Source: Ashinkailepas kermadecensis
Lineage: Eukaryota > Arthropoda > Thecostraca > Neolepadidae
Direction: 5' to 3'
DNA: 64,000 nucleotides
NCBI GenBank assembly: GCA_034440615.1
Contig: JAOTOM010004288.1
Coordinates: 1-64,000, forward strand
Shown here piece after piece: positions 55,120-64,000 of this stretch. How positions within the stretch are numbered: position 1 is the stretch's first letter; each line of letters opens with the position of its first letter. Under the pieces are notes generated by a model that had not been told where the DNA came from, searched no databases, and was given only the letters and a program-made list of their open reading frames with translations. A program made the translations under genes and the position numbers.

Positions 55120-56640
55120 CAGGACACGCATCGGAACAGCACGACCCAAGGAGCGCCGACTGGGTAAAATATGATCCGCCATTAAGCCTGCTTCAAGCAC
55201 ATACTCTGCCACGTCACAGACAACATCACTGCAACACCAGGACCGCTGCAGTTGTTGTGCTGGGCTGCAAAATGTCGCAAAACCGACTGAATGCATCACA
55301 AAATAATTGGAAGTGCGTTAAAGCGTGAATAAATGTCAGTTACTAGGCAGCCTCGTGAGCCGCCGAACACGGCACGCTGCTGGTGCTATATTATAGCGTG
55401 GTACTATGACAAGACAAGCCGCCTAACGCACGCTATGACAGAGGAATCAACAGCCAAACACCACGCGGGTGGCTCACGCTCGTCGCTGCATGTCGCTCGC
55501 TCATGTCAACTCAACTTCGTCGCTCATGTTCAACTGTGCGGGTGACAAAAAAAATATACAAAGGAATCGCAAACACATCTGATGATAATACATACTCAAA
55601 ATGGTGCGCAGGAAAGGTGCACCAGCCAAAACCACAATAGAATAACAATACCAGAATATATTAAGACTATCATTTGCTTACGTACGTACTAAGTACGTAT
55701 TTGCGTATTTGCTTACGTAGCAATGTCCCACATAACATCAAGGGTACATCCAATACCGGGAAATAATTTATGACGGCAATAGGAGGTGCGTTTCAGTCCT
55801 ATAACAGCCATGTTCCGCGTAATTCGTTATATTCACAGTTCACCCATCTGGTAACCACGCTAGACGAGACGACGATGACGCAGCACTGGCATAAACACGA
55901 CCGTTGCGTCATTCTCACCAGCTGCTGCTGATGTCGTCGCTGTCCGAAAACACCCGCTCATTGGGTGCGCGGACGACATTGCTATAACGGTACGAAGCAC
56001 TCCGCAGTTCAGTGAAAACGCAACCTGGGGTAGTCCGAAAAGCATCTGTCTGCCAGTCGGGGTAAGCAACTTGCCAGCTAACTAAGTCGAGTTGACAAAA
56101 AAGCAGAGCATTCGATCGCCATCGCCGTCTCGTTAGTCCCACCTGGAGCCTACAACAGTGACAGTCTCTTTAAATAAGCACTTACATTAAACTTAAATTA
56201 CATTAAAAGACAAATTAACCAACAGTAATAGGCTAACTAAAACTTCTACGCCTCGCATAAGCGTCACGGGCGAGCCCGTCGAGCTTTTTATTTTGCTTGT
56301 CGAGGGTAGCCACTAGTCGAGGGTAGCCACTCCTGGCATTCGACCGCCCTCATAATCATCAGAGTGATGGCTCGCAACAAATCGCATATATTTACCAATG
56401 GGTCACACAGCCAAATGTGACAGCCAAATGTGAACACACGCCCCCAGCCAAATGTGCCAAATGTGAAGTGCACACGTGCAGGCAGCAGCAGTGTGCACGC
56501 CGACGCAACGCACGCGTTCACGTCACAATAGTGCACTGTGCCACCGGGGCGCAGGCGACGAGATCACCGAGCTTCGCACTTCGAATGCGAGACCGATCCT
56601 TGCTCTGATGCTTCCGGTTCTAACACGTCACGTTATGTTC
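55120..56640. other. No gene supported
   Basis: Mixed sequence with a few 60-80 codon frames and no recognisable domain. Confidence 0.4.
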
Positions 56641-56654
56641 TAACAGGTCATGTT

Positions 56655-56712
56655 ATGTTGTTATTTGGGTTTCAAGGGTGCATCGACTGCACTGGTCATA
56701 TAGCGCACATAG
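56655..56712 (-). mobile_element. LINE 3'-end copy with hairpin variant
   Basis: ttatttgggtttcaagggtg, catcgactgcactggtcata, tagcgcacat. The stem here pairs GTGC with GCAC. In minus sense the tail leads into a doubled 20 bp segment (acatgacctgttagaacata type). Confidence 0.55.
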
Positions 56713-56860
56713 CTAGCTGATGCATGGAAATTCAGTCGTAAAATTGTTGTAACACAGTGTCATGCTGAGGTGTAACTCCCCGCATACTGTCTCAGTTACA
56801 ACATTTCGTCGCAGCCAGCCGTTTAGAGACATGGTGTGGTGCGATTGACAGGTGTTCCGG

Positions 56861-57304
56861 TCAGGACGGTCGTCTATTCCACACGTCTCGGTGTACAGGT
56901 GGGCACCTCATCACGGGCGACTCAGCGCTGGGACGGGACCGGGGATTCGCTTCGGCCGGTAGTGAGATAGAAAGACATCCGCTTTCAGCTCGAAGGTGGT
57001 GTGGGTGGTTCCAGAGGGGCCAGGTGGTGCGCGCGGCACCGACGGCGAGCGTTCTCGTGTACCGAGCCTCGAAGCCACGGGAGATTTTACCACCACGCCT
57101 TTCCCACCGATGTTTGGTGCCACTCGTAATTCGCTCTGCTCGACCTCGCGCGGTCAGGTCCGGAGCTCCACTTAGTACAGGAATTCTCAGTGACGGTAAT
57201 GAGCTGCTCGATCGGAGAGATGAAATAGTCGATGGGGGTACCTTTGGGACTCCTGCGGGAGTTGATGATTGAGCGGACGCCACCATGGTCGGTTCGCCTA
57301 ACAT
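56861..57304 (-). CDS. Unidentified 147-codon ORF
   Basis: An ATG-to-stop frame on the minus strand (ATG also at 57286, in a good context, ccgaccatgg). The N-terminal part is Ser/Pro-rich (STPAGVPKVPP, SSLRSSSSLPSLRIP), the middle is basic (GTKHRWERRGGKISRG). It lacks recognised domains. It lies 0.5 kb from LINE fragments on the same strand, so a retroelement first ORF is one possibility, a chance frame another. Confidence 0.2.
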   Translation of the reverse strand: MLGEPTMVASAQSSTPAGVPKVPPSTISSLRSSSSLPSLRIPVLSGAPDLTARGRAERITSGTKHRWERRGGKISRGFEARYTRTLAVGAARTTWPLWNHPHHLRAESGCLSISLPAEANPRSRPSAESPVMRCPPVHRDVWNRRPS

Positions 57305-57794
57305 ACCGGCACTACTAGACGGCTTAAAACACTTCTGTCAGAATTAATTGTCAGAATGTCAGAATTCGACAGAATTAAGACATGTACACGAAATATGTAC
57401 AGGTTCAACCGTTACTACGCAAACATAGGCTTTGCAACGGTCTCGATCTTTCCCTGTAAAAATGACTATAAGCTTGATACATATGACCGATACGGAGTGT
57501 ACACGGTACCACCTCTTCGCTTCTGTGTTTCCGAACCGCAGACCACAGGCACATGGCTTAATTTGTTTTGAAATAAACGGTTTCTCTGAACATCGCCGAC
57601 GCTGCCGCTCCCCCAAGATTGCTGAGTTCACCATGGTGAATAAGCCTGCTGTCGGTATATTTATGCTAGCTGGGGGATGGAGTTCTGCTGCTGCCTTGGC
57701 AGCAGCGTCTGCCTTTTCATTGCTATGGACTCAAATATGACTTGGTACCCATATGAAACTGATACTGCGTAGCTCCGGTAAAAGGGCAGGCAGT

Positions 57795-58235
57795 CTATTT
57801 AAAATACGTGACACTAAGCAAGATGAATGTAGTGAGCTGATGAGAACCTAGAGCGAGCTGGTGGTCTGAGCTGATTAATATATTTGCATAGTCGTGTCGA
57901 AAAATAAACACCGTTTCCCATATTGCGAATAGTTCTGCAGAAAAGACAGAACCATCGTCATTTTGAGCTTCAGGACGCTTCGACCAAAAAATTTGATGAT
58001 CCTGCAAAGACAGAACTCTGAGCAGGCAAAGCATACATTTTCTCAATGTCGCCACTAACAAAAGCGCAGCCTACACTAAATTGAGTATTTGACTGGTCAG
58101 AATAGAAAACAGAACAATCGGAGTATTTTAAAATATCACGCACAGCTAGGCTAATAAATTCAGCGGTAGTGATTTGGGATTTCCTACGTGTTAACAGTGA
58201 AAGATCGATACTAAAAGGTGGCGTCCGCCAAAGCT
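57795..58235 (-). pseudogene. Decayed LINE RNase H fragment
   Basis: Two overlapping frames on the minus strand show YSDQSNTQFSVGCAFVSG (first catalytic region, Asp kept), LPAQSSVF, then VFSAELFAIWETV (Glu) and ILISSDHQLALGS (second Asp region). At least one frameshift lies between them, at about 58000. Related to, but diverged from, 51355-52085 and 59785-60631. Confidence 0.65.
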
Positions 58236-58239
58236 GAAC

Positions 58240-58430
58240 TGCGCCGTCACTGCTCCTGGGCAGACTGTTCCGCAATACACAGCCACTGTTCGGAGACGAC
58301 TGTTGCGCGGTGCACATCCACTGTTCAGGGGTAGACTGTTCCGCAGTGCACATCCACTGTTCGGGGGCGACTGTTCCGCAGTCACTGCACATCCACTGCT
58401 CAGGGTAGACTGTTCTGCAATACACCGCCA
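58240..58430. repeat. ~33 bp repeat (ccactgttcgggggcgactg + ttccgcagtgcacat), ~5 units
   Basis: Diverged units with insertions, lying inside the remnant of a LINE copy. Confidence 0.8.
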
Positions 58431-58504
58431 CCTTTATCCATGTTATACCCTCAGATTTCACACCTGTGACTATTGCATAATCGCTCCGTCGAAGTTGACA
58501 CTTG

Positions 58505-59084
58505 GTGGTGGTGGATTGGAGTTTAGGGGCGCGTCGACATCCAGGGTCATTTTGCGACCATAACTGCATTATAATCAATATACATTGCTGCTATAATAGC
58601 TTGTTATTAATATTCACGGGTGACGGTATATCACCTCAAGGCGAGCTTGTCGAAGGAAGGTAAAAATATTCCCAGACGCCACGACCTCAGAGTCGTTCCC
58701 TATTAGCATACTTAAAGAAGTGCCGGCGTTCAGCCGTCCTAAAATCTGGCGTCGTAGAGGTTCTAACAGTACACAGCCTACTAAAACACGGTACATGGTA
58801 AGCGGGTTAGAGCAGCGTGGACATAAAGGTCGGTCGTCACCGGTCAGCATGTAACTGTGTGTTGCGAAGGTATGACCTATTCTCAATCGGCAGAGTATTA
58901 CCTCTTCCTGTCGTTTGGTTCGGTGCGAGGATCGCCACTTTCCTAGTGTTGGTTTTAAAACCCTGAGCTTACTGCACTTCGAGTTCCAGGCTTGTTGCCA
59001 TTCTGACTGTATATTTGACAATATAGTAGGGTATAGGTCCCTTGGAGGGAGCCGTAGATGGACCACACGGCAATTGCTGATGGC
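58505..59084 (-). mobile_element. LINE copy C: ORF2 C-terminal domain and 3' UTR
   Basis: An intact 150-codon frame (58614-59066) encodes the last part of an RNase H-type LINE ORF2: EEVILCRLRIGHTFATHSYM, then CPRC and, 12 residues after it, a final Cys, the usual C-x2-C...H...C knuckle. The position normally held by His is Arg here (MYRVLVGC). The 3' UTR (58505-58613) ends in the hairpin-forming sequence seen in the short tail insertions. The copy is truncated upstream, where it meets a SINE tail. Confidence 0.8.
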
Positions 59085-59240
59085 GTTGGTTATTGGTTTT
59101 ACGACACGTCGACCGTTGAGTCATATAGCGTCGCCAATCTCTCACGCCGACTCTTCGCCCGCGACCAATCGGCGTGAGAGATTGGCGACGCTATATGACT
59201 CAACGGTCGACATGTCGTAAAACCAATAACCAACGCCATC
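59085..59240. mobile_element. Palindromic pair of SINE core/tail fragments
   Basis: Left half: SINE tail and core in minus orientation, up to cacgccga. An 18 bp single copy (ctcttcgcccgcgaccaa) follows, then the right half in plus orientation starting tcggcgtgagag. The junction gcgttggttattgg with LINE sequence is the same on both sides. Confidence 0.85.
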
Positions 59241-59784
59241 AGCAATTGCCGTGTGGTCCATCTACGGCTCCCTCCAAGGGACCTATACCCTACTATATTG
59301 TCAAATATACAGTCAGAATGGCAACGAGCCTGGAGCTCGAAGTGCAGTAAGCTCAGGGTTTTAAAACCAACACTAGGAAAGTGGCGATCCTCGCACCGAA
59401 CCAAACGACAGGAAGAAGCAATACTCTGCCGATTGAGAATAGGTCATACCTTCGCAACACACAGTTACATGCTGACCGGTGATGACCGACCTTTATGTCC
59501 ACGCTGCTCTAACCCGCTTACCATGTACCGTGTTTTAGTAGGCTGTGTACTGTCAGAACCTCTACGACGCCAGATTTTAGGACGGCTGAACGACGACACT
59601 TCTTTAAGTATGCTAATAGGGAACGACTCTGAGGTCGTGGCGTCTGGGAATATTTTACCTTCCTTCGACAAGCTCGCCTTGAGGTGATATACCGCCACCC
59701 GTGAATATTAATAACAAGCTATTATAGCAGCACTGTAGATTGATTATAATGCAGTTATGGTCGCAAAATGACCCTGGATGTCGA
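59241..59784 (+). mobile_element. LINE copy A: mirror of copy C
   Basis: The frame 59253-59687 (144 codons) matches copy C with several substitutions (EWQRAWSSK versus EWQQAWNSK; LNDDTSL versus LNAGTSL) and the same Arg in place of the knuckle His. The end of the frame differs by a small indel (NILPSFDKL). The 3' UTR reaches the ccctggatgtcga end. Confidence 0.8.
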
Positions 59785-60631
59785 GGGTCATTTTGCGACC
59801 ATAACTGCATTATAATCAATCTACAGTGCTGCTATAATAGCTTGTTATTAATATTCACGGGTGGCGGTATATGTTTGGCGGTTATGTCAGCAGCTTCATT
59901 TCCCGCGAGTCCGACGTGGCTGGGAATCCAGCAGAACACGATATTTCTGCCGATGTCATGTAGGGATTTCACGACTTTGATAATCCTCCAAACAAGTCGG
60001 TTATCCTGGTTAAAGGTTTTCAATGCCAGGAGACTGCTCAGAGTCTGTGAAAACCACGTGCTTTGTGGATCGGTCTTCCTGTATAAAATAGAGGGCTTGC
60101 AGAATGGCATACAATTCGGCAGTAAAAATCGATGTTTGTGTCGGTAAAGGAAAAGATCGAACACTGTGTCGACTGACATAAGCACACCCAACACCAGAGA
60201 CTGACTTTGAACCGTCCGTGTAAATCCGCGAAAAGTCGTGATATTCATGTATTTTTCCAATGCCAATATGCGGAGCTCCTCCGGGTTTCCATGTCCTTTC
60301 TTTGAGTCACATCAGTTTGCATTGGGATAACATGCCAAGGGGGAGTGCTCGGCGTAATAACACGTGCTACAGAACGCGGCCTAATATTACAGTCGCGAAG
60401 GATCGAAGCCATACGAATGGAAAACGGTAATCCACCACGATGAGCCCTATGACGTGCTGTTGATGTGCACGAGAAAATCCACCGATAGGCTGGATGTTTC
60501 CGGTTTTGAGCAACATTGCATGCGTATCTCGCGCCCAATAACTTACGGCGTAGCGCAAGAGGTGGCTCGTCTACTTCCGCCATTAGACTATCAGCCGGTG
60601 AAGTGCGAAAGGCTCCAGTAGAAGTTGACAC
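59785..60631 (-). mobile_element. LINE copy B: RT linker, RNase H, internal deletion, 3' UTR
   Basis: Minus strand, two frames: 60245-60631 (EPPLALRRKLLGARYAC, TPSTPPWHVIP) and 59832-60266 (SLSSLLALKTF, then FCWIPSHVGLAGNEAAD, the terminal RNase H block with His and Asp). A frameshift lies in the YTDGS-bearing stretch between them. After ADITAKH the sequence jumps directly to the IYRHP-equivalent end and 3' UTR, so the Cys-knuckle domain of copies A and C is deleted. Confidence 0.8.
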
Positions 60632-60639
60632 TTGACAGT

Positions 60640-60770
60640 TAGAATAGTTAGTTGATAGTTAGTTAGTTGATTAGTTAGTTAGCTGCTTAGTTGATTGCTT
60701 TATCGATTAGTTAGCTCATCAGCTGCTTAATTAGTCAGTTGGTTTTGTAGATACTTAGTCAATAAAAGCA
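60640..60770. repeat. Low-complexity ttagttag tract
   Basis: Irregular gttagttagttgattag words, possibly expanded from a retroelement AACT tail. Confidence 0.6.
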
Positions 60771-61385
60771 GTAGACAGTCTATTGACTAGCTAATGCAGG
60801 CAGTAGACAGTCTGTTTACTAGTCAATACAGGCAGTTCATTAATCTGTTCATTAATCCATACAGGCAGTAGACAGTTGGTTGGTTATTGGTTTTACGACA
60901 CGTCGACCATTGAGTCATATAGCGTCGCCAATCTCTTACGCCGATTGGTCGCGGGCGAAGAGTAGCGACAGGTGAGACTCGAACCCACAATCTTTGGATT
61001 GTGAGACGAGCATCTTACCCCTAGACCACTCGTCCCCAGGCAGTAGACAGTCTGTTCACTAGTCAATACAGGCAGTAGACAGTCTGTTCACTAGTCAATA
61101 CAGACAGTAGACAGTCTGTTCACTAGTCAATACAGGCAGTAGACAGTCTGTTCACTAGTCGATACAGGCAGTAGATAGGCTGTTCACTAGTCAACCCAGG
61201 CAGTAGATAGGCTGTTCACTAGACAATACAGGCAGTAGACAGTCTATTCACTAGTCAATACAGGCGGTAGACAGTCTGTTCACTAGTCAATACAGGCAGT
61301 AGACAGTCTGTTCACTAGTCAATACAGGCAGTAGACAGTCTGTTCATTAGTCAATACAGACAGTAGACAGTCTATTGACTCGTTG
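60771..61385. repeat. 32 bp minisatellite, ~14 units, split by a SINE
   Basis: The unit is aggcagtagacagtctgttc followed by actagtcaatac. About three diverged units lie left of the SINE and eleven better conserved ones to its right. Confidence 0.95.
60876..61036 (-). mobile_element. Complete SINE, 161 bp, with a perfect 14 bp TSD
   Basis: Inverted relative to 47308-47468 and of exactly the same length. The head at the right end (ggggacgagtggtctagggg in minus sense) has both A and B boxes. The flanks are caggcagtagacag at 60862-60875 and 61037-61050. It is inserted inside the 32 bp array. Confidence 0.9.
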
Positions 61386-61399
61386 ATGTAGGCCGGCGG

Positions 61400-61850
61400 T
61401 TCGGCCGAGGACGTGGTCGCGCCTTGTGTCGCCGAAGCGTTGCCTGTTTACCGAGCCTGCGGCATCGAGACAGCCGCGCCGTATGTACGTCATACGGTGG
61501 CGAGTCCGAGAGCAAGCGAGCGTTCCAAATTGTCCCGCAACGGTGCTGGAAACGAAACATTTGCGCGTACGTGCATAGTGTGCACCACATAAAAAAGTGT
61601 CAAACGGCTGCACTCGCTATCGAACGCCAATCCGTCGGAAAGTCTCGCAGCCTCATTCACGCCTTGTTCACGTGCACGTGCACGCTTGCGATCCACCACA
61701 GACGTGCGCTGCGTCTGGGTACAATTTCCACCGTGCAGACGGCACGTGCCGGTGGTGGCAACATTGTCAGCGGCCGGCCGCCGGCGGCCAGACACCCGCC
61801 GGACCAGGCCACGTGACGCCTCGGTCACGACCAGCCAGCCACCGCCGCCG
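61400..61850. other. No gene supported
   Basis: GC-rich sequence with overlapping frames of about 125 codons on both strands and no domain. Confidence 0.35.
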
Positions 61851-61852
61851 CC

Positions 61853-62045
61853 GACTGTCGTCCCCACATCAGGCTCATCAGGCTCATCAAGTCATCAGGC
61901 TCATCAGGCTCATCAAGCTCATCAAGTCGCCGACTGTCGTCCCCACATCAGGCTCATCAGGCTCATCAAGTCATCAGGCTCATCAGGCTCATCAGGCTCA
62001 TCAAGTCGTCGACTGTCGTCCCCACATCAGGCTCATCAGGGCCAG
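61853..62045. repeat. ~75 bp unit x3 built from 9-12 bp aggctcatc words
   Basis: cgactgtcgtccccacatca begins each larger unit (61853, 61927, 62009), followed by a variable number of aggctcatc and aagtcatc words. Confidence 0.9.
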
Positions 62046-62139
62046 CCGTCTATGGTCTTTTAAAATTAAAATTAAAATCAGCATCGATTAAATAATTACA
62101 ATTAAATAGATAGATAATTACAGAATTTAGCATGATAAT

Positions 62140-62217
62140 ATATAACTATATTATATACATTTGAATATATATTAGATATACATATACGTGTATATATATA
62201 TACATATATACAAACAG

Positions 62218-62267
<50 letters not shown>

Positions 62268-62272
62268 ACAAT
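62140..62272. repeat. (AT)n-rich tract
   Basis: tatata runs interrupted by short words, including about 50 bp of pure (TA)n at 62222-62262. Confidence 0.95.
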
Positions 62273-62279
62273 TAAAATC

Positions 62280-63045
62280 GGCATCGAAATCAACGATCTG
62301 ATGATTGTTTCCGTGGATTGCGTGCGCAGCGCCAGCGCACCCACGGCAACCTGTTCACCGGTCGACCCGTCGACTGCCCGGCAACAGTGATACCACGCCG
62401 GCCTCGCATCACCGCCAGCCACGCAGAGTCTCAACTTCTTGCTCCAGTTAAACTCTGAACTCGCGCGCCGCAACAGCCCCGATGCCGGTGACCGGGCGTT
62501 GACCCGGCTAACGATAACGACCGGTGCACGCTCTCACTGCATCTGGACACTGAACCGCGCTGTGGCGGGCTCAGCAGCCGATGTGCGCGCGCTGACTGAG
62601 CCTGAGGTCACCAGTGAGGAGGCATCCTGTCATTGTCACCTAGCCCGTGAGCGCTCACGCCTCGACGAGCGATTACTGCTCTTTGGTGATTATTGCGGTT
62701 TGGGGGTGCGTCAACCCAAGTGGGTTATGTTGCACCCACTGCTCTTTCAAAACGTCGTTTTCCGTGCGGTTGGGATTAAGGGCCGCTTGGCAACATAGTG
62801 TTGTTACCTTAACATGCTCACCAATGCAATGCACTGAACTTCATTACACAACATAATTTTCGCTTCTAAAAACCTCAAGAAATAGGTATTGAGACACGTG
62901 GTCTACGGCAGTGTTCGTTAATAACTATATAACTATAACTAACCACTGAAGACTATAACACGGCCTCCGGAAGACCAATCATAGAGGACAGTGTCGACTG
63001 CCCACAGGTCAGTCACCGCACGTGATAGACGCCGAGACGAAGAAC
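62280..63045. other. No gene seen
   Basis: A 119-codon frame at 62439-62798 has no recognisable feature. Confidence 0.35.
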
Positions 63046-63049
63046 TCTG

Positions 63050-63214
63050 GGTTCTTCCACAACTCATTCCACTGCTGGGTCACATAGCTTCGCCCACCTC
63101 TCACGCGAATTGGTCGCGGGTGGACTTGACAACCTCGCCGCCAGTCTCGGGATTTGACCCACGATCCCACGACCAAGAGTCGAACGTCCCACCGGCCAAG
63201 CTACTGCGACGCCC
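63050..63214 (-). mobile_element. SINE, Lys-type family
   Basis: The head has GCAGTAGCTTGGCCGGTGGG, gactcttggtcgtggg and a decayed B box (GGGTCAAATCCCG). The core (ccgcgaccaattcgcgtgag) has the same order as in the 161 bp family, and the tail ends gttgtggaagaaccc. Confidence 0.7.
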
Positions 63215-63372
63215 GCTTGGATGCATCGCTTACGTGGTGATCAAACTTATTGAACATAGTAATTAGCATACCCCATCAATACAATACGCTGGCTGATGCG
63301 ACCATATTGTCTTCTCACGCAGAGCGCAAACTTTTCATTGGCGTACTTTTCCAGGGCGCAGCACGGCAAAAA

Positions 63373-63822
<450 letters not shown>

Positions 63823-63824
63823 CC

Positions 63825-64000
63825 CCCTCCATCCCGCCCGGCAGCCAATTACAGCGAAATTGCGCCGCCCCCTTGGTCATTCCTTCTGCTTCAGGCGCTT
63901 CAGCGGATCAATTAGCCAGATCTGCACGCCTCTGCACCGCATCAAGGCCAGACACCAGTTCGCGGAACAATGGTGCCGCCGCCTGGCCACGACACGTGGA
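63825..64000. other. Unique sequence to the window end
   Basis: No feature is supported in this short end piece. Confidence 0.4.

Overview
This window is eukaryotic and repeat-dominated. It is probably from an arthropod nuclear genome, possibly a crustacean, but the species cannot be named from sequence alone. The reasons are intron-split exons with GT/AG borders, tRNA-headed SINEs with target-site duplications, non-LTR retrotransposon fragments of the RNase H-bearing (I/R1-like) type, decayed transposase relatives of types common in arthropods, TTAGG-like telomeric words (CCTAA), and at least 35 micro- and minisatellite arrays that by eye cover roughly a sixth of the window. There is no operon structure, rRNA, CRISPR or intact long gene. 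The longest open frames are artefacts of tandem repeats whose units lack stop codons.

Layout. 0-2.3 kb: a Ty3/Gypsy-type gag relic and two copies of a ~470 bp tRNA-headed repeat. 2.8-5.4 kb: a 45 bp minisatellite, a GC-rich exon-like ORF on the minus strand, and a degenerate 21 bp array. 8.4-14.9 kb: a run of large minisatellites (31, 25, 13, 14, 14 and ~39 bp units). 16.4-18.1 kb and 21.2-21.5 kb: decayed transposase-like proteins. 20.0-20.6 kb: a 55 bp array. 23-30 kb: GC-rich sequence with one convincing C-terminal exon (minus strand, 26.7 kb), a hAT-like MITE and simple repeats. 31.6-35.1 kb: SINEs (one with two tRNA heads) and 50, 41 and 31 bp arrays. 36-40 kb: an AT-rich island with a ~0.55 kb unit repeated about three times. 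41-46 kb: GC-rich sequence with arrays and a possible 3' terminal exon with an AATAAA signal. 47-50 kb: SINEs, a 56 bp LINE-tail insertion and 21 bp arrays. 50-55 kb: exons of a membrane protein on the minus strand. 57.8-60.6 kb: three LINE copies forming a large inverted repeat. 60.7-63.8 kb: a 32 bp array holding a SINE, AT repeats, and a (CCG)n tract of about 450 bp that ends the window.

The most interesting signal is in the membrane-protein gene. Exon 54673-54572 encodes a transmembrane helix and is joined in compatible phase to 52599-52372. Each exon has had its own splice border copied into a minisatellite: the donor border about 11 times (52 bp unit) and the acceptor border about 10 times (~55 bp unit). 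A candidate exon at 50194-50134 and a C-terminal exon at 26763-26686 ending in a PPxY-containing tail keep the phase, giving a possible four-exon 3' half spanning 28 kb. The second strong theme is a SINE system: a 161 bp family with perfect TSDs shares its central domain with a second family carrying a different tRNA head, and one copy has two tRNA heads in tandem.
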